From assembly GCA_949987705.1 (NCBI GenBank), contig OX465286.1, forward strand, positions 6,673,445 through 6,737,444: a stretch of 64,000 nt of DNA, read 5' to 3'. This document shows, piece by piece, positions 11,001 through 24,061 of this stretch. The DNA comes from Thereva unica (taxonomy: Eukaryota > Arthropoda > Insecta > Diptera > Therevidae). The notes below the pieces were generated by a model. That model worked only from the letters and a program-made list of their open reading frames with translations, did no database searches and had not been told where the DNA came from. Position 1 is the first letter of the stretch; the number at the start of each line of letters is the position of its first letter. The position numbers were made by a program, and so were the translations under genes.

Positions 11001-12557
11001 GAATGGGGTATCGTTGGAAAGGGCTCGCTCCCCCGAGTTCAGCGCACTTTATTTGGTCCAGAAATTCCAAGGGGTTCGGGAGTTATCCCCTCTTTTGTGA
11101 TTTCCCCAAGGGGGGCTGCAGAACGCCCATTATCTTGGGAAATACTGGTCAGCCCGGGGTGGGATTGAATTCACAGCCTCCCTGGGAGGTCCCTAACAAT
11201 TTCCCATCCAAAAAAGGGCCACTCCAGAATTTTCCCAAAAGCGGAAAATTTTCAAAGGGGTACCCCTTTGGATATTTTTGGTCGATTTCACGAAAGTGCT
11301 GGGATCTTAATGAATGGGGTATCGTTGGAAAGGGCTCGCTCCCCCGAGTTCAGCGCACTTTATTTGGTCCAGAAATTCCAAGGGGTTCGGGAGTTATCCC
11401 CTCTTTTGTGATTTCCCCAAGGGGGGCTGCAGAACGCCCATTATCTCGGGAAATACTGGTCAGCCCGGGGTGGGATTGAATTCACAGCCTCCCTGGGAGG
11501 TCCCTAACAATTTCCCATCCAAAAAAGGGCCACTCCAGAATGTTCCCAAAACCGGAAAATTTTCAAAGGGGTACCCCTTTGGATATTTTTGGTCGATTTC
11601 ACGAAAGTGCTGGGATCTTTATGAATGGGGTATCGTTGGAAAGGGCTCGCTCCCCTGAGTTCAGCGCACTTTATTTGGTCAAGAAATTCCAAGGGGTTCG
11701 GGAGTTATCCCCTCTTTTGTGATTTCCCCAAGGGGGGCTGCAGAACGCCCATTATCTCGGGAAATACTGGTCAGCCCGGGGTGGGATTGAATTCACAGCC
11801 TCCCTGGGAGGTCCCTAAAAATTTCCCATCCAAAAAAGGGCCACTCCAGAATTTTCCCAAAACCGGAAAATTTTCAAAGGGGTACCCCTTTGGATATTTT
11901 TGGTCGATTTCACGAAAGTGCTGGGATCTTAATGAATGGGGTATCGTTGGAAAGGGCTCGCTCCCCCGAGTTCAGCGCACTTTATTTGGTCCAGAAATTC
12001 CAAGGGGTTCGGGAGTTATCCCCTCTTTTGTGATTTCCCCAAGGGGGGCTGCAGAACGCCCATTATCTCGGGAAATACTGGTCAGCCCGGGGTGGGATTG
12101 AATTCACAGCCTCCCTGGGAGGTCCCTAACAATTTCCCATCCAAAAAAGGGCCACTCCAGAATTTTCCCAAAACCGGAAAATTTTCAAAGGGGTACCCCT
12201 TTGGATATTTTTGGTCGATTTCACGAAAGTGCTGGAATCCTAATGAATGGGGTATCGTTGGAAAGGGCTCGCTCCCCCGAGTTCAGCGCACTTTATTTGG
12301 TCCAGAAATTCCAAGGGGTTCGGGAGTTATCCCCTCTTTTGTGATTTCCCCAAGGGGGGCTGCAGAACGCCCATTATCTCGGGAAATACTGGTCAGCCCG
12401 GGGTGGGATTGAATTCACAGCCTCCCTGGGAGGTCCCTAACAATTTCCCATCCAAAAAAGGGCCACTCCAGAATTTTCCCAAAACCGGAAAATTTTCAAA
12501 GGGGTACCCCTTTGGATATTTTTGGTCGATTTCACGAAAGTGCTGGGATCCTAATGA

Positions 12558-15500
12558 ATGGGGTATCGTTGGAAAGGGCTCGCTCCCCCGAGTTCAGCGC
12601 ACTTTATTTGGTCCAGAAATTCCAAGGGGTTCGGGAGTTATCCCCTCTTTTGTGATTTCCCCAAGGGGGGCTGCAGAACGCCCATTATCTTGGGAAATAC
12701 TGGTCAGCCCGGGGTGGGATTGAATTCACAGCCTCCCTGGGAGGTCCCTAACAATTTCCCATCCAAAAAAGGGCCACTCCAGAATTTTCCCAAAACCGGA
12801 AAATTTTCAAAGGGGTACCCCTTTGGATATTTTTGGTCGATTTCACGAAAGTGCTGGGATCTTAATGAATGGGGTATCGTTGGAAAGGGCTCGCTCCCCC
12901 GAGTTCAGCGCACTTTATTTGGTCCAGAAATTCCAAGGGGTTCGGGAGTTATCCCCTCTTTTGTGATTTCCCCAAGGGGGGCTGCAGAACGCCCATTATC
13001 TTGGGAAATACTGGTCAGCCCGGGGTGGGATTGAATTCACAGCCTCCCTGGGAGGTCCCTAACAATTTCCCATCCAAAAAAGGGCCACTCCAGAATTTTC
13101 CCAAAACCGGAAAATTTTCAAAGGGGTACCCCTTTGGATATTTTTGGTCGATTTCACGAAAGTGCTGGGATCTTAATGAATGGGGTATCGTTGGAAAGGG
13201 CTCGCTCCCCCGAGTTCAGCGCACTTTATTTGGTCCAGAAATTCCAAGGGGTTCGGGAGTTATCCCCTCTTTTGTGATTTCCCCAAGGGGGGCTGCAGAA
13301 CGCCCATTATCTCGGGAAATACTGGTCAGCCCGGGGTGGGATTGAATTCACAGCCTCCCTGGGAGGTCCCTAAAAATTTCCCATCCAAAAAAGGGCCACT
13401 CCAGAATTTTCCCAAAACCGGAAAATTTTCAAAGGGGTACCCCTTTGGATATTTTTGGTCGATTTCACGAAAGTGCTGGGATCTTAATGAATGGGGTATC
13501 GTTGGAAAGGGCTCGCTCCCCCGAGTTCAGCGCACTTTATTTGGTCCAGAAATTCCAAGGGGTTCGGGAGTTATCCCCTCTTTTGTGATTTCCCCAAGGG
13601 GGGCTGCAGAACGCCCATTATCTCGGGAAATACTGGTCAGCCCGGGGTGGGATTGAATTCACAGCCTCCCTGGGAGGTCCCTAACAATTTCCCATCCAAA
13701 AAAGGGCCACTCCAGAATTTTCCCAAAACCGGAAAATTTTCAAAGGGGTACCCCTTTGGATATTTTTGGTCGATTTCACGAAAGTGCTGGGATCCTAATG
13801 AATGGGGTATCGTTGGAAAGGGCTCGCTCCCCCGAGTTCAGCGCACTTTATTTGGTCCAGAAATTCCAAGGGGTTCGGGAGTTATCCCCTCTTTTGTGAT
13901 TTCCCCAAGGGGGGCTGCAGAACGCCCATTATCTTGGGAAATACTGGTCAGCCCGGGGTGGGATTGAATTCACAGCCTCCCTGGGAGGTCCCTAACAATT
14001 TCCCATCCAAAAAAGGGCCACTCCAGAATTTTCCCAAAACCGGAAAATTTTCAAAGGGGTACCCCTTTGGATATTTTTGGTCGATTTCACGAAAGTGCTG
14101 GGATCTTAATGAATGGGGTATCGTTGGAAAGGGCTCGCTCCCCCGAGTTCAGCGCACTTTATTTGGTCCAGAAATTCCAAGGGGTTCGGGAGTTATCCCC
14201 TCTTTTGTGATTTCCCCAAGGGGGGCTGCAGAACGCCCATTATCTTGGGAAATACTGGTCAGCCCGGGGTGGGATTGAATTCACAGCCTCCCTGGGAGGT
14301 CCCTAACAATTTCCCATCCAAAAAAGGGCCACTCCAGAATTTTCCCAAAACCGGAAAATTTTCAAAGGGGTACCCCTTTGGATATTTTTGGTCGATTTCA
14401 CGAAAGTGCTGGGATCTTAATGAATGGGGTATCGTTGGAAAGGGCTCGCTCCCCTGAGTTCAGCGCACTTTATTTGGTCCAGAAATTCCAAGGGGTTCGG
14501 GAGTTATCCCCTCTTTTGTGATTTCCCCAAGGGGGGCTGCAGAACGCCCATTATCTCGGGAAATACTGGTCAGCCCGGGGTGGGATTGAATTCACAGCCT
14601 CCCTGGGAGGTCCCTAACAATTTCCCATCCAAAAAAGGGCCACTCCAGAATTTTCCCAAAACCGGAAAATTTTCAAAGGGCCCTTTGGATATTTTTGGTC
14701 GATTTCACGAAAGTGCTGGGATCTTAATGAATGGGGTATCGTTGGAAAGGGCTCGCTCCCCCGAGTTCAGCGCACTTTATTTGGTCCAGAAATTCCAAGG
14801 GGTTCGGGAGTTATCCCCTCTTTTGTGATTTCCCCAAGGGGGGCTGCAGAACGCCCATTATCTCGGGAAATACTGGTCAGCCCGGGGTGGGATTGAATTC
14901 ACAGCCTCCCTGGGAGGTCCCTAACAATTTCCCATCCAAAAAAGGGCCACTCCAGAATTTTCCCAAAACCGGAAAATTTTCAAAGGGGTACCCCTTTGGA
15001 TATTTTTGGTCGATTTCACGAAAGTGCTGGGATCCTAATGAATGGGGTATCGTTGGAAAGGGCTCGCTCCCCCGAGTTCAGCGCACTTTATTTGGTCCAG
15101 AAATTCCAAGGGGTTCGGGAGTTATCCCCTCTTTTGTGATTTCCCCAAGGGGGGCTGCAGAACGCCCATTATCTTGGGAAATACTGGTCAGCCCGGGGTG
15201 GGATTGAATTCACAGCCTCCCTGGGAGGTCCCTAACAATTTCCCATCCAAAAAAGGGCCACTCCAGAATTTTCCCAAAACCGGAAAATTTTCAAAGGGGT
15301 ACCCCTTTGGATATTTTTGGTCGATTTCACGAAAGTGCTGGGATCTTAATGAATGGGGTATCGTTGGAAAGGGCTCGCTCCCCCGAGTTCAGCGCACTTT
15401 ATTTGGTCCAGAAATTCCAAGGGGTTCGGGAGTTATCCCCTCTTTTGTGATTTCCCCAAGGGGGGCTGCAGAACGCCCATTATCTTGGGAAATACTGGTT

Positions 15501-16285
15501 AGCCCGGGGTGGGATTGAATTCACAGCCTCCCTGGGAGGTCCCTAACAATTTCCCATCCAAAAAAGGGCCACTCCAGAATTTTCCCAAAACCGGAAAATT
15601 TTCAAAGGGGTACCCCTTTGGATATTTTTGGTCGATTTCACGAAAGTGCTGGGATCTTAATGAATGGGGTATCGTTGGAAAGGGCTCGCTCCCCTGAGTT
15701 CAGCGCACTTTATTTGGTCCAGAAATTCCAAGGGGTTCGGGAGTTATCCCCTCTTTTGTGATTTCCCCAAGGGGGGCTGCAGAACGCCCATTATCTCGGG
15801 AAATACTGGTCAGCCCGGGGTGGGATTGAATTCACAGCCTCCCTGGGAGGTCCCTAACAATTTCCCATCCAAAAAAGGGCCACTCCAGAATTTTCCCAAA
15901 ACCGGAAAATTTTCAAAGGGGTACCCCTTTGGATATTTTTGGTCGATTTCACGAAAGTGCTGGGATCTTTATGAATGGGGTATCGTTGGAAAGGGCTCGC
16001 TCCCCTGAGTTCAGCGCACTTTATTTGGTCCAGAAATTCCAAGGGGTTCGGGAGTTATCCCCTCTTTTGTGATTATCCCAAGGGGGGCTGCAGAACGCCC
16101 ATTATCTCGGGAAATACTGGTCAGCCCGGGGTGGGATTGAATTCACAGCCTCCCTGGGAGGTCCCTAACAATTTCCCATCCAAAAAAGGGCCACTCCAGA
16201 ATTTTCCCAAAACCGGAAAATTTTCAAAGGGGTACCCCTTTGGATATATTTGGTCGATTTCACGAAAGTGCTGGGATCCTAATGA
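12558..16285 (+). repeat. Tetramer higher-order repeat, three units
   Basis: Reading positions 134/305, the monomers from 12,558 follow the pattern T/T, T/T, C/T, C/C three times: 12,558-13,801, 13,802-15,041 and 15,042-16,285. Units are 1,244, 1,240 and 1,244 bp; the middle one is short because of the 4-bp loss at 14.68 kb. The third monomer has C32T in units 2 and 3 but not in unit 1. This is a small higher-order repeat inside otherwise irregular domain A. Confidence 0.65.
14674..14687. other. Palindrome with central GTAC lost
   Basis: Unit 14,424 has CAAAGGGCCCTTTG in place of the 18-bp palindrome: exactly the four central bases are missing and the remaining 14 bp are still a perfect palindrome. 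The monomer is therefore 307 bp long. Confidence 0.95.
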
Positions 16286-18772
16286 ATGGGGTATCGTTGG
16301 AAAGGGCTCGCTCCCCCGAGTTCAGCGCACTTTATTTGGTCCAGAAATTCCAAGGGGTTCGGGAGTTATCCCCTCTTTTGTGATTTCCCCAAGGGGGGCT
16401 GCAGAACGCCCATTATCTCGGGAAATACTGGTCAGCCCGGGGTGGGATTGAATTCACAGCCTCCCTGGGAGGTCCCTAACAATTTCCCATCCAAAAAAGG
16501 GCCACTCCAGAATTTTCCCAAAACCGGAAAATTTTCAAAGGGGTACCCCTTTGGATATTTTTGGTCGATTTCACGAAAGTGCTGGGATCCTAATGAATGG
16601 GGTATCGTTGGAAAGGGCTCGCTCCCCCGAGTTCAGCGCACTTTATTTGGTCCAGAAATTCCAAGGGGTTCGGGAGTTATCCCCTCTTTTGTGATTTCCC
16701 CAAGGGGGGCTGCAGAACGCCCATTATCTTGGGAAATACTGGTCAGCCCGGGGTGGGATTGAATTCACAGCCTCCCTGGGAGGTCCCTAACAATTTCCCA
16801 TCCAAAAAAGGGCCACTCCAGAATTTTCCCAAAACCGGAAAATTTTCAAAGGGGTACCCCTTTGGATATTTTTGGTCGATTTCACGAAAGTGTTGGGATC
16901 CTAATGAATGGGGTATCGTTGGAAAGGGCTCGCTCCCCCGAGTTCAGCGTACTTTATTTGGTCCAGAAATTCCAAGGGGTTCGGGAGTTATCCCCTCTTT
17001 TGTGATTTCCCCAAGGGGGGCTGCAGAACGCCCATTATCTTGGGAAATACTGGTCAGCCCGGGGTGGGATTGAATTCACAGCCTCCCTGGGAGGTCCCTA
17101 ACAATTTCCCATCCAAAAAAGGGCCACTCCAGAATTTTCCCAAAACCGGAAAATTTTCAAAGGGGTACCCCTTTGGATATTTTTGGTCGATTTCACGAAA
17201 GTGTTGGGATCCTAATGAATGGGGTATCGTTGGAAAGGGCTCGCTCCCCCGAGTTCAGCGCACTTTATTTGGGCCAGAAATTCCAAGGGGTTCGGGAGTT
17301 ATCCCCTCTTTTGTGATTTCCCCAAGGGGGGCTGCAGAACGCCCATTATCTTGGGAAATACTGGTCAGCCCGGGGTGGGATTGAATTCACAGCCTCCCTG
17401 GGAGGTCCCTAACAATTTCCCATCCAAAAAAGGGCCACTCCAGAATTTTCCCAAAACCGGAAAATTTTCAAAGGGGTACCCCTTTGGATATTTTTGGTCG
17501 ATTTCACGAAAGTGCTGGGATCCTAATGAATGGGGTATCGTTGGAAAGGGCTCGCTCCCCCGAGTTCAGCGCACTTTATTTGGTCCAGAAATTCCAAGGG
17601 GTTCGGGAGTTATCCCCTCTTTTGTGATTTCCCCAAGGGGGGCTGCAGAACGCCCATTATCTCGGGAAATACTGGTCAGCCCGGGGTGGGATTGAATTCA
17701 CAGCCTCCCTGGGAGGTCCCTAACAATTTCCCATCCAAAAAAGGGCCACTCCAGAATTTTCCCAAAACCGGAAAATTTTCAAAGGGGTACCCCTTTGGAT
17801 ATTTTGGTCGATTTCACGAAAGTGCTGGGATCCTAATGAATGGGGTATCGTTGGAAAGGGCTCGCTCCCCCGAGTTCAGCGCACTTTATTTGGTCCAGAA
17901 ATTCCAAGGGGTTCGGGAGTTATCCCCTCTTTTGTGATTTCCCCAAGGGGGGCTGCAGAACGCCCATTATCTCGGGAAATACTGGTCAGCCCGGGGTGGG
18001 ATTGAATTAACAGCCTCCCTGGGAGGTCCCTAACAATTTCCCATCCAAAAAAGGGCCACTCCATAATTTTCCCAAAACCGGAAAATTTTCAAAGGGGTAC
18101 CCCTTTGGATATTTTTGGTCGATTTCACGAAAGTGCTGGGATCCTAATGAATGGGGTATCGTTGGAAAGGGCTCGCTCCCCCGAGTTCAGCGCACTTTAT
18201 TTGGTCCAGAAATTCCAAGGGGTTCGGGAGTTATCCCCTCTTTTGTGATTTCCCCAAGGGGGGCTGCAGAACGCCCATTATCTCGGGAAATACTGGTCAG
18301 CCCGGGGTGGGATTGAATTCACAGCCTCCCTGGGAGGTCCCTAACAATTTCCCATCCAAAAAAGGGCCACTCCAGAATTTTCCCAAAACCGGAAAATTTT
18401 CAAAGGGGTACCCCTTTGGATATTTTTGGTCGATTTCACGAAAGTGCTGGGATCCTAATGAATGGGGTATCGTTGGAAAGGGCTCGCTCCCCCGAGTTCA
18501 GCGCACTTTATTTGGTCCAGAAATTCCAAGGGGTTCGGGAGTTATCCCCTCTTTTGTGATTTCCCCAAGGGGGGCTGCAGAACGCCCATTATCTCGGGAA
18601 ATACTGGTCAGCCCGGGGTGGGATTGAATTCACAGCCTCCCTGGGAGGTCCCTAACAATTTCCCATCCAAAAAAGGGCCACTCCAGAATTTTCCCAAAAC
18701 CGGAAAATTTTCAAAGGGGTACCCCTTTGGATATTTTTGGTCGATTTCACGAAAGTGCTGGGATCCTAATGA

Positions 18773-19398
18773 ATGGGGTATCGTTGGAAAGGGCTCGCTC
18801 CCCCGAGTTCAGCGCACTTTATTTGGTCCAGAAATTCCAAGGGGTTCGGGAGTTATCCCCTCTTTTGTGATTTCCCCAAGGGGGGCTGCAGAACGCCCAT
18901 TATCTCGGGAAATACTGGTCAGCCCGGGGTGGGATTGAATTCACAGCCTCCCTGGGAGGTCCCTAACAATTTCCCGTCCAAAAAAGGGCCACTCCAGAAT
19001 TTTCCCAAAACCGGAAAATTTTCAAAGGGGTACCCCTTTGGATATTTTTTGTCAATTTCACGAAAGTGCTGGGATCTTAATGAATGGGGCATCGTTGGTT
19101 GGAAAGGGCTCGCTCCCCCGAGTTCAGCGCACTTTATTTGGTCCAGAAATTCCAAGGGGTTCGGGAGTTATCCCCTCTTTTGTGATTTCCCCAAGGGGGG
19201 CTGCAGAACGCCCATTATCTCGGGAAATACTGGTCAGCCCGGGGTGGGATTGAATTCACAGCCTCCCTGGGAGGTCCCTAACAATTTCCCGTCCAAAAAA
19301 GGGCCACTCCAGAATTTTCCCAAAACCGGAAAATTTTCAAAGGGGTACCCCTTTGGATATTTTTGGTCGATTTCACGAAAGTGCTGGGATCCTAATGA
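18773..19398 (+). repeat. Domain-C-like variant dimer inside domain A
   Basis: Unit 18,773 carries A204G (18,976), G278T and G282A, and unit 19,084 carries T7C, the 4-bp TTGG insertion (making it 315 bp) and A204G (19,291). The first set, its junction with T7C and the insertion recur together only in domain C more than 31 kb to the right (for example 50,433/50,744 and 54,187/54,498). The second A204G and unchanged G160/G161 differ from the domain C copy, so the shared haplotype ends within unit 19,084. The unit is 315 bp, a multiple of three, which is why a 263-codon frame appears here; that frame is not a gene. Confidence 0.9.
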
Positions 19399-21827
19399 AT
19401 GGGGTATCGTTGGAAAGGGCTCGCTCCCCCGAGTTCAGCGCACTTTATTTGGTCCAGAAATTCCAAGGGGTTCGGGAGTTATCCCCTCTTTTGTGATTTC
19501 CCCAAGGGGGGCTGCAGAACGCCCATTATCTCGGGAAATACTGGTCAGCCCGGGGTGGGATTGAATTCACAGCCTCCCTGGGAGGTCCCTAACAATTTCC
19601 CATCCAAAAAAGGGCCACTCCAGAATTTTCCCAAAACCGGAAAATTTTCAAAGGGGTACCCCTTTGGATATATTTGGTCGATTTCACGAAAGTGCTGGGA
19701 TCCTAATGAATGGGGTATCGTTGGAAAGGGCTCGCTCCCCCGAGTTCAGCGCACTTTATTTGGTCCAGAAATTCCAAGGGGTTCGGGAGTTATCCCCTCT
19801 TTTGTGATTTCCCCAAGGGGGGCTGCAGAACGCCCATTATCTCGGGAAATACTGGTCAGCCCGGGGTGGGATTGAATTCACAGCCTCCCTGGGAGGTCCC
19901 TAACAATTTCCCATCCAAAAAAGGGCCACTCCAGAATTTTCCCAAAACCGGAAAATTTTCAAAGGGGTACCCCTTTGGATATTTTTGGTCGATTTCACGA
20001 AAGTGCTGGGATCCTAATGAATGGGGTATCGTTGGAAAGGGCTCGCTCCCCCGAGTTCAGCGCACTTTATTTGGTCCAGAAATTCCAAGGGGTTCGGGAG
20101 TTATCACCTCTTTTGTGATTTCCCCAAGGGGGGCTGCAGAACGCCCATTATCTCGGGAAATACTGGTCAGCCCGGGGTGGGATTGAATTCACAGCCTCCC
20201 TGGGAGGTCCCTAACAATTTCCCATCCAAAAAAGGGCCACTCCAGAATTTTCCCAAAACCGGAAAATTTTCAAAGGGGTACCCCTTTGGATATTTTTGGT
20301 CGATTTCACAAAAGTGCTGGGATCCTAATGAATGGGGTATCGTTGGAAAGGGCTCGCTCCCCCGAGTTCAGCGCACTTTATTTGGTCCAGAAATTCCAAG
20401 GGGTTCGGGAGTTATCCCCTCTTTTGTGATTTCCCCAAGGGGGGCTGCAGAACGCCCATTATCTCGGGAAATACTGGTCAGCCCGGGGTGGGATTGAATT
20501 CACAGCTCCCCTGGGAGGTCCCTAACAATTTCCCATCCAAAAAAGGGCCACTCCAGAATTTTCCCAAAACCGGAAAATTTTCAAAGGGGTACCCCTTTGG
20601 ATATTTTTGGTCGATTTCACGAAAGTGCTGGGATCCTAATGAATGGGGTATCGTTGGAAAGGGCTCGCTCCCCCGAGTTCAGCGCACTTTATTTGGTCCA
20701 GAAATTCCAAGGGGTTCGGGAGTTATCCCCTCTTTTGTGATTTCCCCAAGGGGGGCTGCAGAACGCCCATTATCTCGGGAAATACTGGTCAGCCCGGGGT
20801 GGGATTGAATTCACAGCCTCCCTGGGAGGTCCCTAACAATTTCCCATCCAAAAAAGGGCCACTCCAGAATTTTCCCAAAACCGGAAAATTTTCAAAGGGG
20901 TACCCCTTTGGATATTTTTGGTCGATTTCACGAAAGTGCTGGGATCCTAATGAATGGGGTATCGTTGGAAAGGGCTCGCTCCCCCGAGTTCAGCGCACTT
21001 TATTTGGTCCAGAAATTCCAAGGGGTTCGGGAGTTATCCCCTCTTTTGTGATTTCCCCAAGGGGGGCTGCAGAACGCCCATTATCTCGGGAAATACTGGT
21101 CAGCCCGGGGTGGGATTGACTTCACAGCCTCCCTGGGAGGTCCCTAACAATTTCCCATCCAAAAAAGGGCCACTCCAGAATTTTCCCAAAACCGGAAAAT
21201 TTTCAAAGGGGTACCCCTTTGGATATTTTTGGTCGATTTCACGAAAGTGTTGGGATCCTAATGAATGGGGTATCGTTGGAAAGGGCTCGCTCCCCCGAGT
21301 TCAGCGCACTTTATTTGGTCCAGAAATTCCAAGGGGTTCGGGAGTTATCCCCTCTTTTGTGATTTCCCCAAGGGGGGCTGCAGAACGCCCATTATCTCGG
21401 GAAATACTGGTCAGCCCGGGGTGGGATTGAATTCACAGCCTCCCTGGGAGGTCCCTAACAATTTCCCATCCAAAAAAGGGCCACTCCAGAATTTTCCCAA
21501 AACCGGAAAATTTTCAAAGGGGTACCCCTTTGGATATTTTTGGTCGATTTCACGAAAGTGTTGGGATCCTAATGAATGGGGTATCGTTGGAAAGGACTCG
21601 CTCCCCCGAGTTCAGCGCACTTTATTTGGTCCAGAAATTCCAAGGGGTTCGGGAGTTATCCCCTCTTTTGTGATTTCCCCAAGGGGGGCTGCAGAACGCC
21701 CATTATCTCGGGAAATACTGGTCAGCCCGGGGTGGGATTGAATTCACAGCCTCCCTGGGAGGTCCCTAACAATTTCCCATCCAAAAAAGGGCCACTCCAG
21801 AATTTTCCCAAAACCGGAAAATTTTCA

Positions 21828-21842
21828 AAGGGGATATTTTGG
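21828..21842. other. Complex indel at the palindrome
   Basis: In unit 21,576 the nine bases that normally lie between GGGG and GGATATTT are replaced by seven bases, ATATTTT, which copy the A/T stretch just downstream. The monomer is 309 bp. This looks like a short template switch at the palindrome. Confidence 0.85.
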
Positions 21843-23128
21843 ATATTTTTGGTCGATTTCACGAAAGTGTTGGGATCCTAATGAATGGGGTAACGTTGGA
21901 AAGGGCTCGCTCCCCCGAGTTCAGCGCACTTTATTTGGTCCAGAAATTCCAAGGGGTTCGGGAGTTATCCCCTCTTTTGTGATTTCCCCAAGGGGGGCTG
22001 CAGAACGCCCATTATCTTGGGAAATACTGGTCAGCCCGGGGTGGGATTGAATTCACAGCCTCCCTGGGAGGTCCCTAACAATTTCCCATCCAAAAAAGGG
22101 CCACTCCAGAATTTTCCCAAAACCGGAAAATTTTCAAAGGGGTACCCCTTTGGATATTTTTGGTCGATTTCACGAAAGTGCTGGGATCCTAATGAATGGG
22201 GTATCGTTGGAAAGGGCTCGCTCCCCCGAGTTCAGCGCACTTTATTTGGTCCAGAAATTCCAAGGGGTTCGGGAGTTATCCCCTCTTTTGTGATTTCCCC
22301 AAGGGGGGCTGCAGAACGCTCATTATCTTGGGAAATACTGGTCAGCCCGTGGTGGGATTGAATTCACAGCCTCCCTGGGAGGTCCCTAACAATTTCCCAT
22401 CCAAAAAAGGGCCACTCCAGAATTTTCCCAAAACCGGAAAATTTTCAAAGGGGTACCCCTTTGGATATTTTTGGTCGATTTCACGAAAGTGCTGGGATCC
22501 TAATGAATGGGGTATCGTTGGAAAGGGCTCGCTCCCCCGAGTTCAGCGCACTTTATTTGGTCCAGAAATTCCAAGGGGTTCGGGAGTTATCCCCTCTTTT
22601 GTGATTTCCCCAAGGGGGGCTGCAGAACGCCCATTATCTCGGGAAATACTGGTCAGCCCGGGGTGGGATTGAATTCACAGCCTCCCTGGGAGGTCCCTAA
22701 CAATTTCCCATCCAAAAAAGGGCCACTCCAGAATTTTCCCAAAACCGGAAAATTTTCAAAGGGGTACCCCTTTGGATATTTTTGGTCGATTTCACGAAAG
22801 TGCTGGGATCCTAATGAATGGGGTATCGTTGGAAAGGGCTCGCTCCCCCGAGTTCAGCGCACTTTATTTGGTCCAGAAATTCCAAGGGGTTCGGGAGTTA
22901 TCCCCTCTTTTGTGATTTCCCCAAGGGGGGCTGCAGAACGCCCATTATCTCGGGAAATACTGGTCAGCCCGGGGTGGGATTGAATTCACAGCCTCCCTGG
23001 GAGGTCCCTAACAATTTCCCATCCAAAAAAGGGCCACTCCAGAATTTTCCCAAAACCGGAAAATTTTCAAAGGGGTACCCCTTTGGATATTTTTGGTCGA
23101 TTTCACGAAAGTGCTGGGATCCTAATGA

Positions 23129-24061
23129 ATGGGGTATCGTTGGAAAGGGCTCGCTCCCCCGAGTTCAGCGCACTTTATTTGGTCCAGAAATTCCAAGGGG
23201 TTCGGGAGTCATCCCCTCTTTTGTGATTTCCCCAAGGGGGGCTGCAGAACGCCCATTATCGCGGGAAATACTGGTCAGCCCGGGGTGGGATTGAATTCAC
23301 AGCCTCCCTGGGAGGTCCCTAACAATTTCCCATCCAAAAAAGGGCCACTCCAGAATTTTCCCAAAACCGGAAAATTTTCAAAGGGGTACCCCTTTGGATA
23401 TTTTTGGTCGATTTCACGAAAGTGCTGGGATCCTAATGAATGGGGTATCGTTGGAAAGGGCTCGCTCCCCCGAGTTCAGCGCACTTTATTTGGTCCAGAA
23501 ATTCCAAGGGGTTCGGGAGTTATCCCCTCTTTTGTGATTTCCCCAAGGGGGGCTGCAGAACGCCCATTATCTCGGGAAATACTGGTCAGCCCGGGGTGGG
23601 ATTGAATTCACAGCCTCCCTGGGAGGTCCCTAACAATTTCCCATCCAAAAAAGGGCCACTCCAGAATTTTCCCAAAACCGGAAAATTTTCAAAGGGGTAC
23701 CCCTTTGGATATTTTTGGTCGATTTCACGAAAGTGCTGGGATCCTAATGAATGGGGTATCGTTGGAAAGGGCTCGCTCCCCCGAGTTCAGCGCACTTTAT
23801 TTGGTCCAGAAATTCCAAGGGGTTCGGGAGTCATCCCCTCTTTTGTGATTTCCCCAAGGGAGGCTGCAGAACGCCCATTATCGCGGGAAATACTGGTCAG
23901 CCCGGGGTGGGATTGAATTCACAGCCTCCCTGGGAGGTCCCTAACAATTTCCCATCCAAAAAAGGGCCACTCCAGAATTTTCCCAAAACCGGAAAATTTT
24001 CAAAGGGGTACCCCTTTGGATATTTTTGGTCGATTTCACGAAAGTGCTGGGATCCTAATGA
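23129..24061 (+). repeat. Dimer-offset duplicate marked by T82C and T133G
   Basis: Units 23,129 and 23,751 share two private changes, T82C (23,210 and 23,832) and T133G (23,261 and 23,883), at an offset of 622 bp. The unit between them lacks both. The later copy also has a private G-to-A in the poly-G run near 23,861. Confidence 0.8.

Larger units (their letters stand above)
118..17529 (+). repeat. Subdomain A1: mixed C/T134 and C/T305 monomers
   Basis: Monomers here mix C and T at positions 134 and 305 in all combinations. Private variants mark it: C32T, which turns a CGA into TGA in the long forward frame, in units 7,893, 8,204, 8,826, 11,625, 14,424, 15,664 and 15,975; T144A in units 3,228 and 4,783; A307T in units 11,314 and 15,664; C195A in units 11,625 and 13,180. 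The only length change is a 4-bp loss in unit 14,424. I see no gene or unique sequence. Confidence 0.9.

Noticed and set aside
18919..19155. 62- to 78-codon reverse-strand frames
   Set aside because: They repeat with the same variant monomers, overlap the forward frames completely and match no protein family I recognise.
18773..19564. 263-codon frames in units containing the 315-bp monomer (also at 50,433, 52,935, 54,187 and others)
   Set aside because: The +4 insertion makes the unit divisible by three, so the frame passes through one more monomer. It is an arithmetic consequence, not a fusion gene.
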